A DNA stretch of 64,000 bases from Pacificitalea sp040119125 (GTDB lineage Bacteria; Pseudomonadota; Alphaproteobacteria; Rhodobacterales; Rhodobacteraceae): assembly GCA_040119125.1 (NCBI GenBank), contig JBEDTR010000005.1:281715-345714 (forward strand). Direction: 5' to 3'. The translations under genes were made by a program, and so were the position numbers. The notes beneath the pieces were generated by a model. That model ran no database searches, was not told the origin of the DNA, and saw only the letters and a list, made by a program, of their open reading frames with translations. Positions 41,009-50,548 of this stretch are shown in pieces. Within the stretch, counting starts at the first letter, position 1, and each line of letters begins with the position of its first letter.

Positions 41009-42220
41009 ATGGAGCAAGAGATGGAGCGGACCGGCGTGGATTTGTTTTCTTCCCCACCCCCCCTCGCACCACCCACCACGGAAGAACAGTTGCTGGACTG
41101 GCTCTGTCTCTTGCGCTCGCGCCGGGTCGGACCGGCAAGTTTCCGGCGGCTGATGGCCGCCCACGGCAATAATGCCGCCGCCGCGCTTGATGCGCTGCCG
41201 GGCATCGCCGCCCAAAGCGGCACCGCCGATTATCGCCCCTGCCCCCGCGATCAGGCCCGCACCGAGCTGCGGCTAGGACATCGTGCGCGGGCCCGCCTGA
41301 TCGCCATAGGCGCCCCCGATTACCCGCCGCTCCTTGCCCAGCTTGATGACGCACCGCCCCTGCTATGGGCTATAGATGCGGGGCGGGGCGATGGCAGCTC
41401 AACCGCGCAATTGCTGACGACACCCGGCATCGCGTTGATCGGCGCGCGCAACGCCTCGAGTCTGGGACTGCGCATGGCAGGGATGCTGGCGCGGGATCTG
41501 GGTCGCGCCGGGGTGCCGGTCGTGTCGGGATTGGCGCGCGGCATCGACGCCAGCGCCCACCGCGCCGCGCTGGACAGTGGCACCGTCGCTGTGATCGCAG
41601 GCGGCATCGACACGGTTTATCCGCGCGAAAACGCCGCGCTGACCGCCGATATCGCGCGCCAAGGGGTGATTCTATCGGAGATGCCGCCCGGCACCCAGCC
41701 CCGCGCCCGCCATTTCCCGCGCCGTAACCGGATCGTGTCGGGACTGGTGCGCGCGGTCGTGGTTGTCGAGGCTGCTGCGCGCTCCGGCTCCCTGATGACC
41801 GCGCGGATCGCATTGGATCAGGGGCGGGAGGTGTTGGCGGTGCCGGGCCATCCGCTCGATCCGCGCGCGGCGGGGACGAACATGCTGTTGCGCGACGGGG
41901 CCCGGCTGGTGCGCTCCGCGGCCGATGTGCTGGACGCGCTCGACCTGCCCGCCCTGCCCCGTGCGGGTCAGCCCACCGCCGCCTCTGCGCCCTACGGGCG
42001 GGCAGCGGCAGCCCGCTCCGACAGCCCCCCGCCACCGGGTGCGGGGTCCGGCCTGCGGCAGCGGATCCACGCTTTGATCGGGGCCACGCCCATTCCCGAA
42101 GCACAGCTCTTTGCGCAGGTGTCAGGCACCCCCGCCGCACATCTGCTCGCAACCCTGCAGGAGATGGAGATCGACGGCGAAGTGCAGCGCCTGCCCGGCG
42201 GTTACCTGAGCCGCGAATAA
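41009..42220 (+). CDS. dprA: DNA processing protein DprA
   Basis: The product is 403 aa. DprA binds incoming single-stranded DNA and loads RecA in transformation and recombination. An N-terminal SAM-like domain (residues 25-75) is followed by the Rossmann core: IALIGARNASSLGLRMAGML, VVSGLARGIDASAHRAAL, and FPRRNRIVSGLVRAVVVVEA. A DprA winged helix closes the protein after a Pro-rich linker. An ATG at 41021 is an alternative start. It lies just before topA, a common order in bacteria. Confidence 0.93.
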   Translation: MEQEMERTGVDLFSSPPPLAPPTTEEQLLDWLCLLRSRRVGPASFRRLMAAHGNNAAAALDALPGIAAQSGTADYRPCPRDQARTELRLGHRARARLIAIGAPDYPPLLAQLDDAPPLLWAIDAGRGDGSSTAQLLTTPGIALIGARNASSLGLRMAGMLARDLGRAGVPVVSGLARGIDASAHRAALDSGTVAVIAGGIDTVYPRENAALTADIARQGVILSEMPPGTQPRARHFPRRNRIVSGLVRAVVVVEAAARSGSLMTARIALDQGREVLAVPGHPLDPRAAGTNMLLRDGARLVRSAADVLDALDLPALPRAGQPTAASAPYGRAAAARSDSPPPPGAGSGLRQRIHALIGATPIPEAQLFAQVSGTPAAHLLATLQEMEIDGEVQRLPGGYLSRE

Positions 42221-42364
42221 GCCATCGGGTTGGAAGCATCGGCCCGTTTTTCACCCGGTCATGGCGCAGGCGACAGGTCGCCGCGCATTGACAATCACCA
42301 TCCTGCCCCCACATGAACGCCGCCAAGTGCAGCCATGTGCAGATCGCATTCCGAAAGGGGTCCC

Positions 42365-45082
42365 ATGCCAGTCGTCGTCGTCGAGTCGCCAGCCAAGGCT
42401 AAGACAATCAACAAATATCTGGGCGATGATTTCACCGTTCTGGCCTCCTACGGGCATGTCCGCGACCTGCCACCGAAGGACGGCTCGGTCGATCCCGAGC
42501 ATGACTTCGACATGAAATGGGAAATCGCGACGGACAGCCGCAAGCACGTCAAGGCGATTGCCGATGCGCTGGCCAGCGACAATACCCTGATCCTCGCGAC
42601 TGACCCTGATCGCGAAGGCGAGGCGATTTCGTGGCATCTGGAAGAGGCCCTGCGCAAACGCAAGGCGATCAAGAAGGACACCGCCGTCAGCCGCGTGGTG
42701 TTCAACGCGATCACCAAAACAGCCGTGACCGAAGCGATGAAGAACCCGCGTCAGGTCGATGCTCCGCTGGTGGAGGCTTATCTCGCCCGCCGCGCGCTTG
42801 ACTATCTGGTGGGGTTCAACCTGTCGCCGGTGCTGTGGCGCAAGCTGCCCGGCGCGAAATCGGCGGGACGCGTGCAGTCGGTGTGCCTGCGGCTGATCGT
42901 CGAACGCGAAATGGAAATCGAAGCCTTCCGCGCCCGCGAATATTGGTCGGTCAAGGCCGTGATGCAGACGCCGCGCGGCCAGACCTATGAAGCCCGGCTG
43001 GTCACCTTGGCGGGCAAGAAGCTCGACCGCTACGACATCGAGAACGAAACGCAGGCCGAAATGGCCGTGCAGGCGATCAATTCGCGCGATCTGAGCGTCA
43101 CCTCGGTCGAGGCGAAGCCGGGCACGCGCAATCCGTCCGCGCCCTTCATGACCTCCACGCTTCAGCAAGAAGCCAGCCGTAAATTCGGCATGGGCGCGCG
43201 CCAGACGATGAGCGCGGCGCAGCGGCTCTATGAGGCCGGTCTGATCACCTACATGCGGACCGACGGTATCGACATGGCGCCAGAGGCCGTGATGGCCGCC
43301 CGCGATGCGATCAAGGACCGGTTCGGCGCGAATTACGTCCCGAAATCGCCGCGCATGTATAAAAATAAGGCCAAGAACGCGCAGGAAGCCCACGAATGTA
43401 TCCGCCCCACGGATATGACCCGCGATGCGGCGGCGCTGCGGCTGAGCGATCCGGACCAGCGCAAGCTTTATGATCTGATCTGGAAACGCACCATCGCCAG
43501 CCAGATGGAAGCGGCGCGGTTAGAACGCACAACGGTCGAGATCGGCTCCGCTGACGGGCAGGTCGCATTGCGCGCCACCGGTCAGGTGCTGTTGTTTGAC
43601 GGCTTCATCGCCGTCTACGAAGAAGGCCGCGATGACGACGGCGACGATGATGACAAGCGCCTGCCGCAAGTCTCGCAGGGGGAGCCCGCCAAGAAGGGTG
43701 ACATTACCCCCGAGCAGCATTTCACCCAGCCGCCGCCGCGCTACACCGAGGCGACGCTGGTCAAGCGGATGGAAGAACTGGGCATTGGCCGTCCCTCCAC
43801 CTATGCCTCCATCGTCACGACGATTCAGGACCGCGAATATGTCCGCAAGGATAAGAACCGCCTGATCCCCGAAGATAAGGGTCGGTTGGTCACGGCGTTT
43901 CTGGAAAACTACTTCCGCCGCTATGTCGAATACGATTTCACCGCTGATCTGGAAGACCAGCTTGACCATGTCTCGGCGGGCGAGCGCGACTGGAAAGACG
44001 TGCTGAACCGCTTCTGGCGCGACTTCTCCGCCGCGATTGCGGAAACCTCGGAACTGCGCATCACCGAGGTGCTGGAAAAAATCAATGAGGTGTTGGAGCC
44101 GCATATCTTCCCGGCCAACCCCGAAGGCACCGATCCGCGTCTATGTCCAAATTGCGGTCAGGGGCGTCTGTCGATGCGCACCGCGCGCTCGGGCGGCGCG
44201 TTCATCGGCTGCTCCAATTATCCCGAATGCCGCTTCACCCGGCCCTTCGGCCCGCCGGGCGCCGAAGGCGATGAAATCGGCCCCGATGGCAAGTTGCTGG
44301 GCGAGGATCAGGGCGATCCCATCACCCTGCGCAAGGGCCGGTTCGGTCCCTATGTGCAACGTGGCGAGGCGACCGAAGAACAGCCCAAGCCGCCGCGTGC
44401 GTCGCTGCCGAAAGGCTGGTCGATCGAGGATATGGAACTGAGCAAGGCGGTGATGCTGCTGTCCCTGCCCCGCCCCGTCGGTCCGCACCCCGAAGATGGC
44501 GAGCTGATCGAGGCGGGCATTGGTCGCTATGGCCCTTATGTCAAACATGGCCGCGTCTATGCCAACCTGCCTTCGGTCGATGAAGTGTTCGAGATCGGCA
44601 TGAACCGCGCGATGGAGGAACTCGCCAAGAAAGCCGCGCGCGGGGGCCGGGGTCAGGCCGCGAAACCGCTGCGCGAATTGGGCGAGCATCCCTCCGAGGG
44701 CGGGCCCGTCAACGTGATGGAGGGCCGCTACGGTCCTTATGTCAAATGGGCCAAGGTCAATGCGACTCTGCCCAAGGGCACCGAGCCTGACGACGTGACC
44801 ATGGACATGGCGGTGGAACTGATCACCGCCAAGGCCGGAAAATCTGGCACGCGCAAGAAAGCCGCGCCCAAGAAGCCCGCGGCAAAGAAGGCCCCGGCCA
44901 AGAAGCCCGCTGCCAAAAAAGCCCCCGCGAAAAAGGCGGCGAGCAAAGCGACGGCGGCCAAAAGCACGACCGCCAAAAGCGCGTCAGCCAAAAGCACGAC
45001 GACCAAAAGCACGGCGGCGAAATCCGCAGCGGCTAAGAAACCCGCCGCCAAGAAAGCCGCGCCAAAGGCTGATCCAGAATAG
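42365..45082 (+). CDS. topA: DNA topoisomerase I
   Basis: The product is 905 aa, a type IA topoisomerase that relaxes negative supercoils. The Toprim domain has VVVESPAKAKTINKYLG and ATDPDREGEAISWHLEEAL. The active-site Tyr is in LITYMRTDGIDMAP. A single four-Cys zinc finger (CPNCG with CSNYPEC) is followed by three Toprim C-terminal repeats containing GRFGPYV, GRYGPYV and GRYGPYV. The last 80 residues are a Lys/Ala-rich tail like histone H1. AAAGGGG precedes the ATG. Confidence 0.96.
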   Translation: MPVVVVESPAKAKTINKYLGDDFTVLASYGHVRDLPPKDGSVDPEHDFDMKWEIATDSRKHVKAIADALASDNTLILATDPDREGEAISWHLEEALRKRKAIKKDTAVSRVVFNAITKTAVTEAMKNPRQVDAPLVEAYLARRALDYLVGFNLSPVLWRKLPGAKSAGRVQSVCLRLIVEREMEIEAFRAREYWSVKAVMQTPRGQTYEARLVTLAGKKLDRYDIENETQAEMAVQAINSRDLSVTSVEAKPGTRNPSAPFMTSTLQQEASRKFGMGARQTMSAAQRLYEAGLITYMRTDGIDMAPEAVMAARDAIKDRFGANYVPKSPRMYKNKAKNAQEAHECIRPTDMTRDAAALRLSDPDQRKLYDLIWKRTIASQMEAARLERTTVEIGSADGQVALRATGQVLLFDGFIAVYEEGRDDDGDDDDKRLPQVSQGEPAKKGDITPEQHFTQPPPRYTEATLVKRMEELGIGRPSTYASIVTTIQDREYVRKDKNRLIPEDKGRLVTAFLENYFRRYVEYDFTADLEDQLDHVSAGERDWKDVLNRFWRDFSAAIAETSELRITEVLEKINEVLEPHIFPANPEGTDPRLCPNCGQGRLSMRTARSGGAFIGCSNYPECRFTRPFGPPGAEGDEIGPDGKLLGEDQGDPITLRKGRFGPYVQRGEATEEQPKPPRASLPKGWSIEDMELSKAVMLLSLPRPVGPHPEDGELIEAGIGRYGPYVKHGRVYANLPSVDEVFEIGMNRAMEELAKKAARGGRGQAAKPLRELGEHPSEGGPVNVMEGRYGPYVKWAKVNATLPKGTEPDDVTMDMAVELITAKAGKSGTRKKAAPKKPAAKKAPAKKPAAKKAPAKKAASKATAAKSTTAKSASAKSTTTKSTAAKSAAAKKPAAKKAAPKADPE

Positions 45083-45291
45083 GCCATCGGCACGGCGTGC
45101 TGTGACCAATCCTCCACGGGCGGTGCGATGGCATCGCCCGTTTTGCGTGGTATCTGCTGGTCGGCCCTTGAGTTGCGCCCTGCCCCTCCTGCCGCGCGGA
45201 ACGGTGCCGCGACCTTGCCCTTGCGTTCACTTCGTTGACTTCCCCGTGCTGCGATAGCAAAACGAGTAGGATCGACAGGAGAGGGAACTCG

Positions 45292-45987
45292 ATGAAAAAG
45301 GTTTTTGGTTCGGCGGAGGAAGCCCTCGACGGGTTGCTTTTTGACGGAATGCTCATCGCCGCCGGCGGCTTTGGCCTCTGCGGTATCCCGGAGCTTCTGA
45401 TCGCGCAGATCAAGGAAGTCGGCACCAAGGACATCACCATCGCGTCGAACAACTGTGGCGTGGACGATTTCGGGCTCGGCGTGCTGCTGCAGACCCGCCA
45501 GATCAAAAAGATGCTGTCCTCCTATGTCGGTGAAAACGCCGAATTCATGCGCCAATACCTATCCGGTGAATTGGAACTGGAGTTCAACCCTCAGGGCACG
45601 CTGGCCGAACGCATGCGGGCCGGCGGCGCGGGGATTCCCGGCTTCTACACTAAGACCGGCGTTGGCACCGTCATCGCGGATGGCAAGGAGCATAAGGATT
45701 TCAACGGGGAAACCTATATCCTCGAAGAAGGTCTTTTTGCCGACCTGGCCATCGTGAAGGCATGGAAAGCGGATGAGACCGGCAATCTGGTATTCCGCAA
45801 GACCGCGCGCAATTTCAACGCGCCCGCCGCCACCTGCGGGAAGGTCTGCGTGGTTGAGGTCGAAGAAATCGTGCCGACCGGCTCGCTTGATCCCGATCAC
45901 ATCCACCTGCCCGGCATCTATGTGCACCGCTTGATCCAAGGCGATCACGAGAAACGGATCGAACAGCGCACTGTGCGCGCTGCCTGA
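45292..45987 (+). CDS. scoA: 3-oxoacid CoA-transferase subunit A
   Basis: The product is 231 aa, the alpha half of a succinyl-CoA:3-ketoacid CoA-transferase, which activates acetoacetate for use in acetyl-CoA metabolism. LIAAGGFGLCGIPELLIAQI, SNNCGVDDFGLGVLL and GTLAERMRAGGAGIPGFYT are family motifs. AGGAGAGGG precedes the ATG at 45292. The beta subunit gene normally follows directly; here a LOV histidine kinase gene starts 6 bp downstream and scoB follows that. Confidence 0.94.
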   Translation: MKKVFGSAEEALDGLLFDGMLIAAGGFGLCGIPELLIAQIKEVGTKDITIASNNCGVDDFGLGVLLQTRQIKKMLSSYVGENAEFMRQYLSGELELEFNPQGTLAERMRAGGAGIPGFYTKTGVGTVIADGKEHKDFNGETYILEEGLFADLAIVKAWKADETGNLVFRKTARNFNAPAATCGKVCVVEVEEIVPTGSLDPDHIHLPGIYVHRLIQGDHEKRIEQRTVRAA

Positions 45988-45993
45988 TCGCGT

Positions 45994-47064
45994 ATGGACA
46001 CGCGAGAGATATCTTCGATGGACGAAGCCCGCGCGATTGAGCGTTTTTCACGCTCGCGCATCGCGATGGTGCTGACCGATCCAAATCAGGACGATAATCC
46101 GATCATCTATGTCAATCGCGCGTTCGAAGCGATGACAGGGTATTCGCGCTCTGCGGCGATCGGGCGTAACTGCCGGTTTCTGCAGGGGGAAAACACCGAT
46201 CCCAAGGCGGTCGAAGTGCTGCGTCAGGCCGTCGACAACTGCACTGACGTATCGGTCGAAATCCTTAACTATCGCGCGGACGGCGTGGCCTTTCGCAATC
46301 GGCTCACGATCTCGCCCATTGAGGATAACGCGTCAAAATGCGCGTATTTTGTTGGACTACAGCTGGCGCTTGAGGACGATACGGATGGCACGGCTTCCAA
46401 CGGCGCGGAAGACGGGGATGACCCCGAAAAACCCCCGCAGCGCGATCCTCTCGACGACCATCTGAGCGAAATCCAGCACCGGGTGAAAAACCACCTGTCG
46501 ATGATCGTCGGCATGATCCGGATGCAGTCGCGGAGTTCCGGGGACACTGACGGGTTTGCCGCGCTTGCCCGCCGGATCGAGAGCTTGCAGCTCCTTTATG
46601 AAGAAATGTCGCTGTCGGATCACATGAACAATCGCGACGTGATTCCGCTGGGCACCTATCTGTCGCGGATCGTGAACTCCATCGCGCATATCGATGGGCG
46701 TGCCGGCGTGCGTGTGACCACCGAGATCGAGGCCGTGGACGCCAATACGCATGACGCCACCCAACTGGGTCTGGTTTTGTCGGAAGTGGTGACCAATGCA
46801 TTCCAACATGCGTTTGAAGGACGCGATGTCGGGCTGCTTGAGGTGCGCATGACCAACTTGTCATCCGGTGGCATCCGGCTTGTTATCGCAGATGACGGTA
46901 TCGGCATGCCAGAGGACCTGACATGGCCCAAGCCCGGCTCACTGGGCGGGAAGATCATGCAGGGGCTGGTCGACAGTCTCGACGGAAAATTCGACATCAC
47001 CCGGGGCGTTACCGGAACAATTATCACAATCGACGTGCCTAAAATCACGCCGAATGACAGCTGA
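45994..47064 (+). CDS. LOV-domain sensor histidine kinase (HWE/HisKA_2 type)
   Basis: The product is 356 aa and soluble. Residues about 15-125 are a LOV photosensor: FEAMTGYSRSAAIGRNCRFLQ has the flavin-adduct Cys, and the FMN-contact residues NYRADG, FRNRL and the C-terminal GLQ are all kept. After an acidic linker, QHRVKNHLSMIVGMIRMQSR is the HisKA_2 phospho-acceptor His box. The ATP-binding domain has LSEVVTNAFQHAF, DDGIGMP and GGKIMQGLV. It should be a blue-light-responsive kinase. It lies between scoA (6 bp) and scoB (11 bp), and the scoB ribosome-binding site overlaps its stop, so the three genes appear co-transcribed. No response regulator is adjacent. The start may be MDEARAIE at 46018. 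Confidence 0.92.
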   Translation: MDTREISSMDEARAIERFSRSRIAMVLTDPNQDDNPIIYVNRAFEAMTGYSRSAAIGRNCRFLQGENTDPKAVEVLRQAVDNCTDVSVEILNYRADGVAFRNRLTISPIEDNASKCAYFVGLQLALEDDTDGTASNGAEDGDDPEKPPQRDPLDDHLSEIQHRVKNHLSMIVGMIRMQSRSSGDTDGFAALARRIESLQLLYEEMSLSDHMNNRDVIPLGTYLSRIVNSIAHIDGRAGVRVTTEIEAVDANTHDATQLGLVLSEVVTNAFQHAFEGRDVGLLEVRMTNLSSGGIRLVIADDGIGMPEDLTWPKPGSLGGKIMQGLVDSLDGKFDITRGVTGTIITIDVPKITPNDS

Positions 47065-47075
47065 AAGGATTTCCC

Positions 47076-47705
47076 ATGCCTTGGGATCGTAACCAGATGG
47101 CCGCTCGTGCCGCTCAGGAACTACAGGACGGCTGGTATGTGAACCTCGGGATCGGCATCCCGACACTGGTCAGCAACTATATCCCCGAAGGGGTTAATGT
47201 GACGTTGCAGTCTGAAAACGGCATGCTCGGCATGGGTCCGTTTCCGATTGAGGGCAGCGAAGACCCGGACCTCATCAATGCCGGCAAGCAGACGATCACC
47301 GAACTGCCCCACACAGCCTATTTCGACAGTGCGCAATCCTTTGCCATGATCCGCGGCGGCAAGATCGCGATGGCGATTTTGGGTGCGATGGAAGTCGCCG
47401 AAAACGGCGATCTGGCCAACTGGATGATCCCCGGCAAGCTTATCAAGGGCATGGGCGGCGCGATGGATCTGGTTGCGGGCGTTAAGCGGGTGGTGATCGT
47501 CATGGATCACACCAATAAAAAGGGCGAGTCCAAGGTTCTGAAAGAATGCACCTTGCCGCTCACCGGCACCGGTGTCGTGGACCGCATCATCACCAATCTC
47601 TGCGTGATGGATGTTGTCGAGGGCGGGCTGAAGCTGGTCGAACTCGCCGACGGCGTGACCGAAGAGGAAGTGCGCGCCTCGACCGAAGCGACGCTTGTGA
47701 ACTGA
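47076..47705 (+). CDS. scoB: 3-oxoacid CoA-transferase subunit B
   Basis: The product is 209 aa, the beta half of the CoA-transferase. It carries the catalytic Glu in LQSENGMLGMGPFP; WYVNLGIGIPTLVSNYIPEG and GGKIAMAILGAMEVAENGDL are also typical. AAAGGA, overlapping the kinase stop, supports the ATG at 47076. With ScoA it forms the active alpha2-beta2 or fused-like enzyme. A terminator follows. Confidence 0.95.
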   Translation: MPWDRNQMAARAAQELQDGWYVNLGIGIPTLVSNYIPEGVNVTLQSENGMLGMGPFPIEGSEDPDLINAGKQTITELPHTAYFDSAQSFAMIRGGKIAMAILGAMEVAENGDLANWMIPGKLIKGMGGAMDLVAGVKRVVIVMDHTNKKGESKVLKECTLPLTGTGVVDRIITNLCVMDVVEGGLKLVELADGVTEEEVRASTEATLVN

Positions 47706-47736
47706 CCTGACCCACGCGATTGCAGCCTAATCTACA

Positions 47737-47768
47737 ATAAAAAAAGGGGTGCCCGAGGGCATCCCTTT
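47737..47768. terminator. Bidirectional terminator after scoB
   Basis: A run of A residues, GGGGTGCCC pairing with GGGCATCCC around a short loop, then TTTT. It serves scoB on the plus strand and the triple-repeat protein gene on the minus strand. Confidence 0.8.
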
Positions 47769-47798
47769 TCCGTGAGTGGCAGTCGTTAGGAACAAACC

Positions 47799-48440
47799 TT
47801 ACTGCATCAGGATCTCATCAACGGATTTCCGCTTCTCGGAGTCGGAGCCGCTGTTCAGAGCGAGATACAGATCGTTCACCTGCTGGTCGGACAGAGCGTC
47901 AACTTCGACGTCATAGCCCCACTGGGTCAGCGAAACAGATACGCTTTCACGCAGCTGGACGGTGTCCATGGCCGGCATGTCGGCGTCAACGGACGTGTCG
48001 CTGGCAACCAGAGCGTCGATGCGGTTCTTGGTCTCCAGAGCGCTCATTTCGGAGTTGAGCGCGTCATAGATGCCGGTCAGCTGTGCGTTGCTGAGCATGC
48101 TCACATCGATGTCCGAGATGCCTTCTTCGGTAAGGCCCTGCATCACCGAAGTGCGCAGCTGATCTTCGCCAGTGTTGCCCGGCACCGTGTTGATCACGGT
48201 CACGTTGGCTTCGGTGCCAATCAGCGCCTCAATCTGGGTCTGCTGGTCGGCAGGCGACTCAGTGGAGGTCACAACCTGATAAACCGCATCCAGCTGCTCT
48301 TCGGTCAGAGCGGATGCATCATAGTCCATGCCTTGCGTGGTGAAATACTGGTTCACCGAAGCTTCGATGTTGGTTTCCTGTGCGAAAGCCGCGGTGGACA
48401 TGCCAGCTACAAGGGCGGTGGTGATCATAAAGCGTTTCAT
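47799..48440 (-). CDS. Secreted protein of three internal repeats
   Basis: The product is 213 aa. A clear signal peptide ends at AFAQ about residue 20. The mature protein is acidic, Ala/Ser/Asp-rich and Cys-free, and consists of three degenerate repeats of about 50 residues at about 29-74, 95-145 and 162-212. Each has a Gly-x-x-x-Asp/Val turn, an L-[ST]-x-x-Q-[LV] helix start (LTEEQL, LSNAQL, LSDQQV), a Y-x-x-[LV] helix and an IDALV- or VDEIL-like end. No family is recognised. GGAG precedes the ATG, and a promoter-like site lies about 145 bp upstream. Likely a helical periplasmic or secreted protein. Confidence 0.75.
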   Translation of the reverse strand: MKRFMITTALVAGMSTAAFAQETNIEASVNQYFTTQGMDYDASALTEEQLDAVYQVVTSTESPADQQTQIEALIGTEANVTVINTVPGNTGEDQLRTSVMQGLTEEGISDIDVSMLSNAQLTGIYDALNSEMSALETKNRIDALVASDTSVDADMPAMDTVQLRESVSVSLTQWGYDVEVDALSDQQVNDLYLALNSGSDSEKRKSVDEILMQ

Positions 48441-48580
48441 GTGTCGTCTCCTGATTTTCGGTGCAGTGCCTCTCGGCGACCGCTTGGATAGACAACATCA
48501 AAGCCTGATTGCGGTTCCTGTCACCGATTGGTAATCCGACAGCAATTCATATAATCTACTGTTAATAAACAGTTTTATTT

Positions 48581-48609
48581 TGCTATCCGAAACCTGACAA
48601 AAAAGTCAA
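48581..48609 (-). promoter_or_regulatory. Candidate promoter of the triple-repeat protein gene
   Basis: On the minus strand TTGACT (48609-48604), 17 bp, and ATAGCA (48586-48581). The surrounding 100 bp is AT-rich for this genome. It would give a leader of about 135 nt. Confidence 0.45.
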
Positions 48610-48667
48610 TGCCCGAAAGTGATCCGAAAACAGGCTTTTTGTGGCAAATGGGCAGTGGTCAGGCAGC

Positions 48668-48701
48668 AAAACGCCCCCCGGAATTTTAGTCCCGAGGGGC
48701 G
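48668..48701 (-). terminator. Terminator of the SulP transporter gene
   Basis: On the minus strand CGCCCC and GGGGCG pair around an 18-nt loop that can itself pair in part (TCGGGA with TTCCGG), followed by TTTTGC. It lies about 30 bp after the SulP stop. Confidence 0.75.
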
Positions 48702-48730
48702 ACATGATCATGGGGTCCACGGTCGGACGG

Positions 48731-50335
48731 TCAGTGCCCCGCCGAAAGCTGCCCGGTCCGCACCATGTAATTTGCGGCAACCTGATATTCGGGATCGTCG
48801 TCGCTTTCGATCACCAGCTGTCCCGCCCGGCGGAGCAGTCGGTGGCAATCCCGGCTCAGATGGCGCAACTCGACGCGCTTGCCCTCCGCCTCATACTTGG
48901 CGGCCACGGCTTCGATAGTGGTTAGGGCAGATTGATCGGCAACACGGCTTTCGGCGAAGTCGATGACCACCACCTGCGGGTCGGTTTCCGGCGCGAAGAG
49001 TTCGGTGAACCCGTCGGTGGAGCCAAAGAAGAGTGGGCCCTTCACCTGATAGACCTTTGCGCCCTCGGGCGTTTCATAGGTTTTCGCACGGATCCGCACC
49101 GCGTTGGACCACGCATATTGCAGGGCCGAGACGATCACACCCACGACCACTGCGATCGCAAGGTCGGTCAGCACGGTAACAACCGTCACCAGCACGATGA
49201 CCAGCGCGTCGGTCAGCGGCACCTTGCGCAGGATGGTCAGCGATTTCCATGCGAAGGTGCCGATCACCACCATGAACATCACCCCGACCAGCGCCGCCAG
49301 CGGGATCTGTTCAATTGCGGGGGACGCGACGACGATGAAAGCCAGCAGCGTCAGCGCGGCGAAAATCCCGGAAATGCGCGTGCGCCCGCCGGATTTGACG
49401 TTGATCATCGACTGGCCGATCATCGCGCAGCCACCCATCCCCCCGAAGAAGCCGGTGACGACATTCGCGGTGCCTTGCGCGATACATTCCTGCGACGCAC
49501 CGCCGCGCTGGCCGGTGATCTCGCCCACCAGGTTCAGCGTCAGCAGGCTTTCGATCAGACCAATGGCGGCAAGGATCACCGCATAGGGCAGGATGATCTG
49601 CAACGTCTCGAGGTTCAGCGGCACCATCGGGATGTGGAAGCTCGGCAGCCCGCCCTTGATATCGGCCAGATCGCCCACGCGAGGCACATCAATGCCAAAG
49701 GCGATGACGATCCCGGCGGTGATCGCGATACCGGCGAGGGGCGCTGGGATCACAAGGGTAAGCTTCGGCAGGGCCCAGATGATCAGCATCGTCAGACCCA
49801 CCAGCCCGAGCATGGTGTATAGCTGCATCCCCGACAGCCATTCACCGCCCGCCGCCCCGTGACCGGTGATTTCGGCGGAGCCGGGCACCTGAAACTGGCT
49901 CAACTGCGCCATGAAAATCACGATTGCCAAACCGTTGACGAAGCCAAGCATCACCGGGTGCGGCACCAGCCGGATAAATTTGCCCCATCGGAACACGCCG
50001 GCGGTGACTTGCATCAGCCCCATGAGCACCACGGTCGCAAACAGGTATTCGACCCCATGATCCGCAACGAGTGCGACCATGACGACCGCCAGCGCACCGG
50101 TCGCGCCGGAAATCATCCCCGGACGCCCCCCGATCAGCGCGGTGATCAGCCCGACAAGGAACGCGGCATATAGCCCGACCAGCGGATGCACCCCGGCCAC
50201 AAAGGCAAAAGCCACTGCTTCAGGCACAAGGGCCAGAGCCACAGTCAAACCCGATAGCAGCTCGGTGCGGATGCGAGCCGGGCCAAGGTCGTCCACCATG
50301 CCAAGGCTGAAGTTGGACAGGAGGTTTCGGGTCAT
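48731..50335 (-). CDS. SulP-family anion transporter with STAS domain
   Basis: The product is 534 aa. About 12-14 hydrophobic helices span residues 20-420, and a cytoplasmic STAS domain covers about 430-520 (VVVIDFAESRVADQSAL). LVPEAVAFAFVAGVHPLVGL and GFFGGMGGCAMIGQSMINVK are SulP signatures. Bacterial members carry sulfate, bicarbonate or dicarboxylates; the sequence resembles the bicarbonate/sulfate group but specificity is not settled. The start at 50335 begins the conserved part; the frame is open to 50431 and no strong ribosome-binding site decides it. No carbonic anhydrase is adjacent. Confidence 0.88.
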   Translation of the reverse strand: MTRNLLSNFSLGMVDDLGPARIRTELLSGLTVALALVPEAVAFAFVAGVHPLVGLYAAFLVGLITALIGGRPGMISGATGALAVVMVALVADHGVEYLFATVVLMGLMQVTAGVFRWGKFIRLVPHPVMLGFVNGLAIVIFMAQLSQFQVPGSAEITGHGAAGGEWLSGMQLYTMLGLVGLTMLIIWALPKLTLVIPAPLAGIAITAGIVIAFGIDVPRVGDLADIKGGLPSFHIPMVPLNLETLQIILPYAVILAAIGLIESLLTLNLVGEITGQRGGASQECIAQGTANVVTGFFGGMGGCAMIGQSMINVKSGGRTRISGIFAALTLLAFIVVASPAIEQIPLAALVGVMFMVVIGTFAWKSLTILRKVPLTDALVIVLVTVVTVLTDLAIAVVVGVIVSALQYAWSNAVRIRAKTYETPEGAKVYQVKGPLFFGSTDGFTELFAPETDPQVVVIDFAESRVADQSALTTIEAVAAKYEAEGKRVELRHLSRDCHRLLRRAGQLVIESDDDPEYQVAANYMVRTGQLSAGH

Positions 50336-50548
50336 GCGCGGCGGTTTGCCGCCCGGTCGATCGGTCGAACTCACAGGAACGGTCGCTTTCTTCTGGATCG
50401 GATATGTGCGGATTCGTGCGGCGGTTAGCATGTTTCCACGGCAAAGCCCACCTCGTCCGCACCTCTTGTTGCTGCCTCACAGCCGCGTATGGTGCCCGAA
50501 ACGGGCGCTGCAGCCCGCGCGACGACAGGCACCGGGAGACAGATGACC

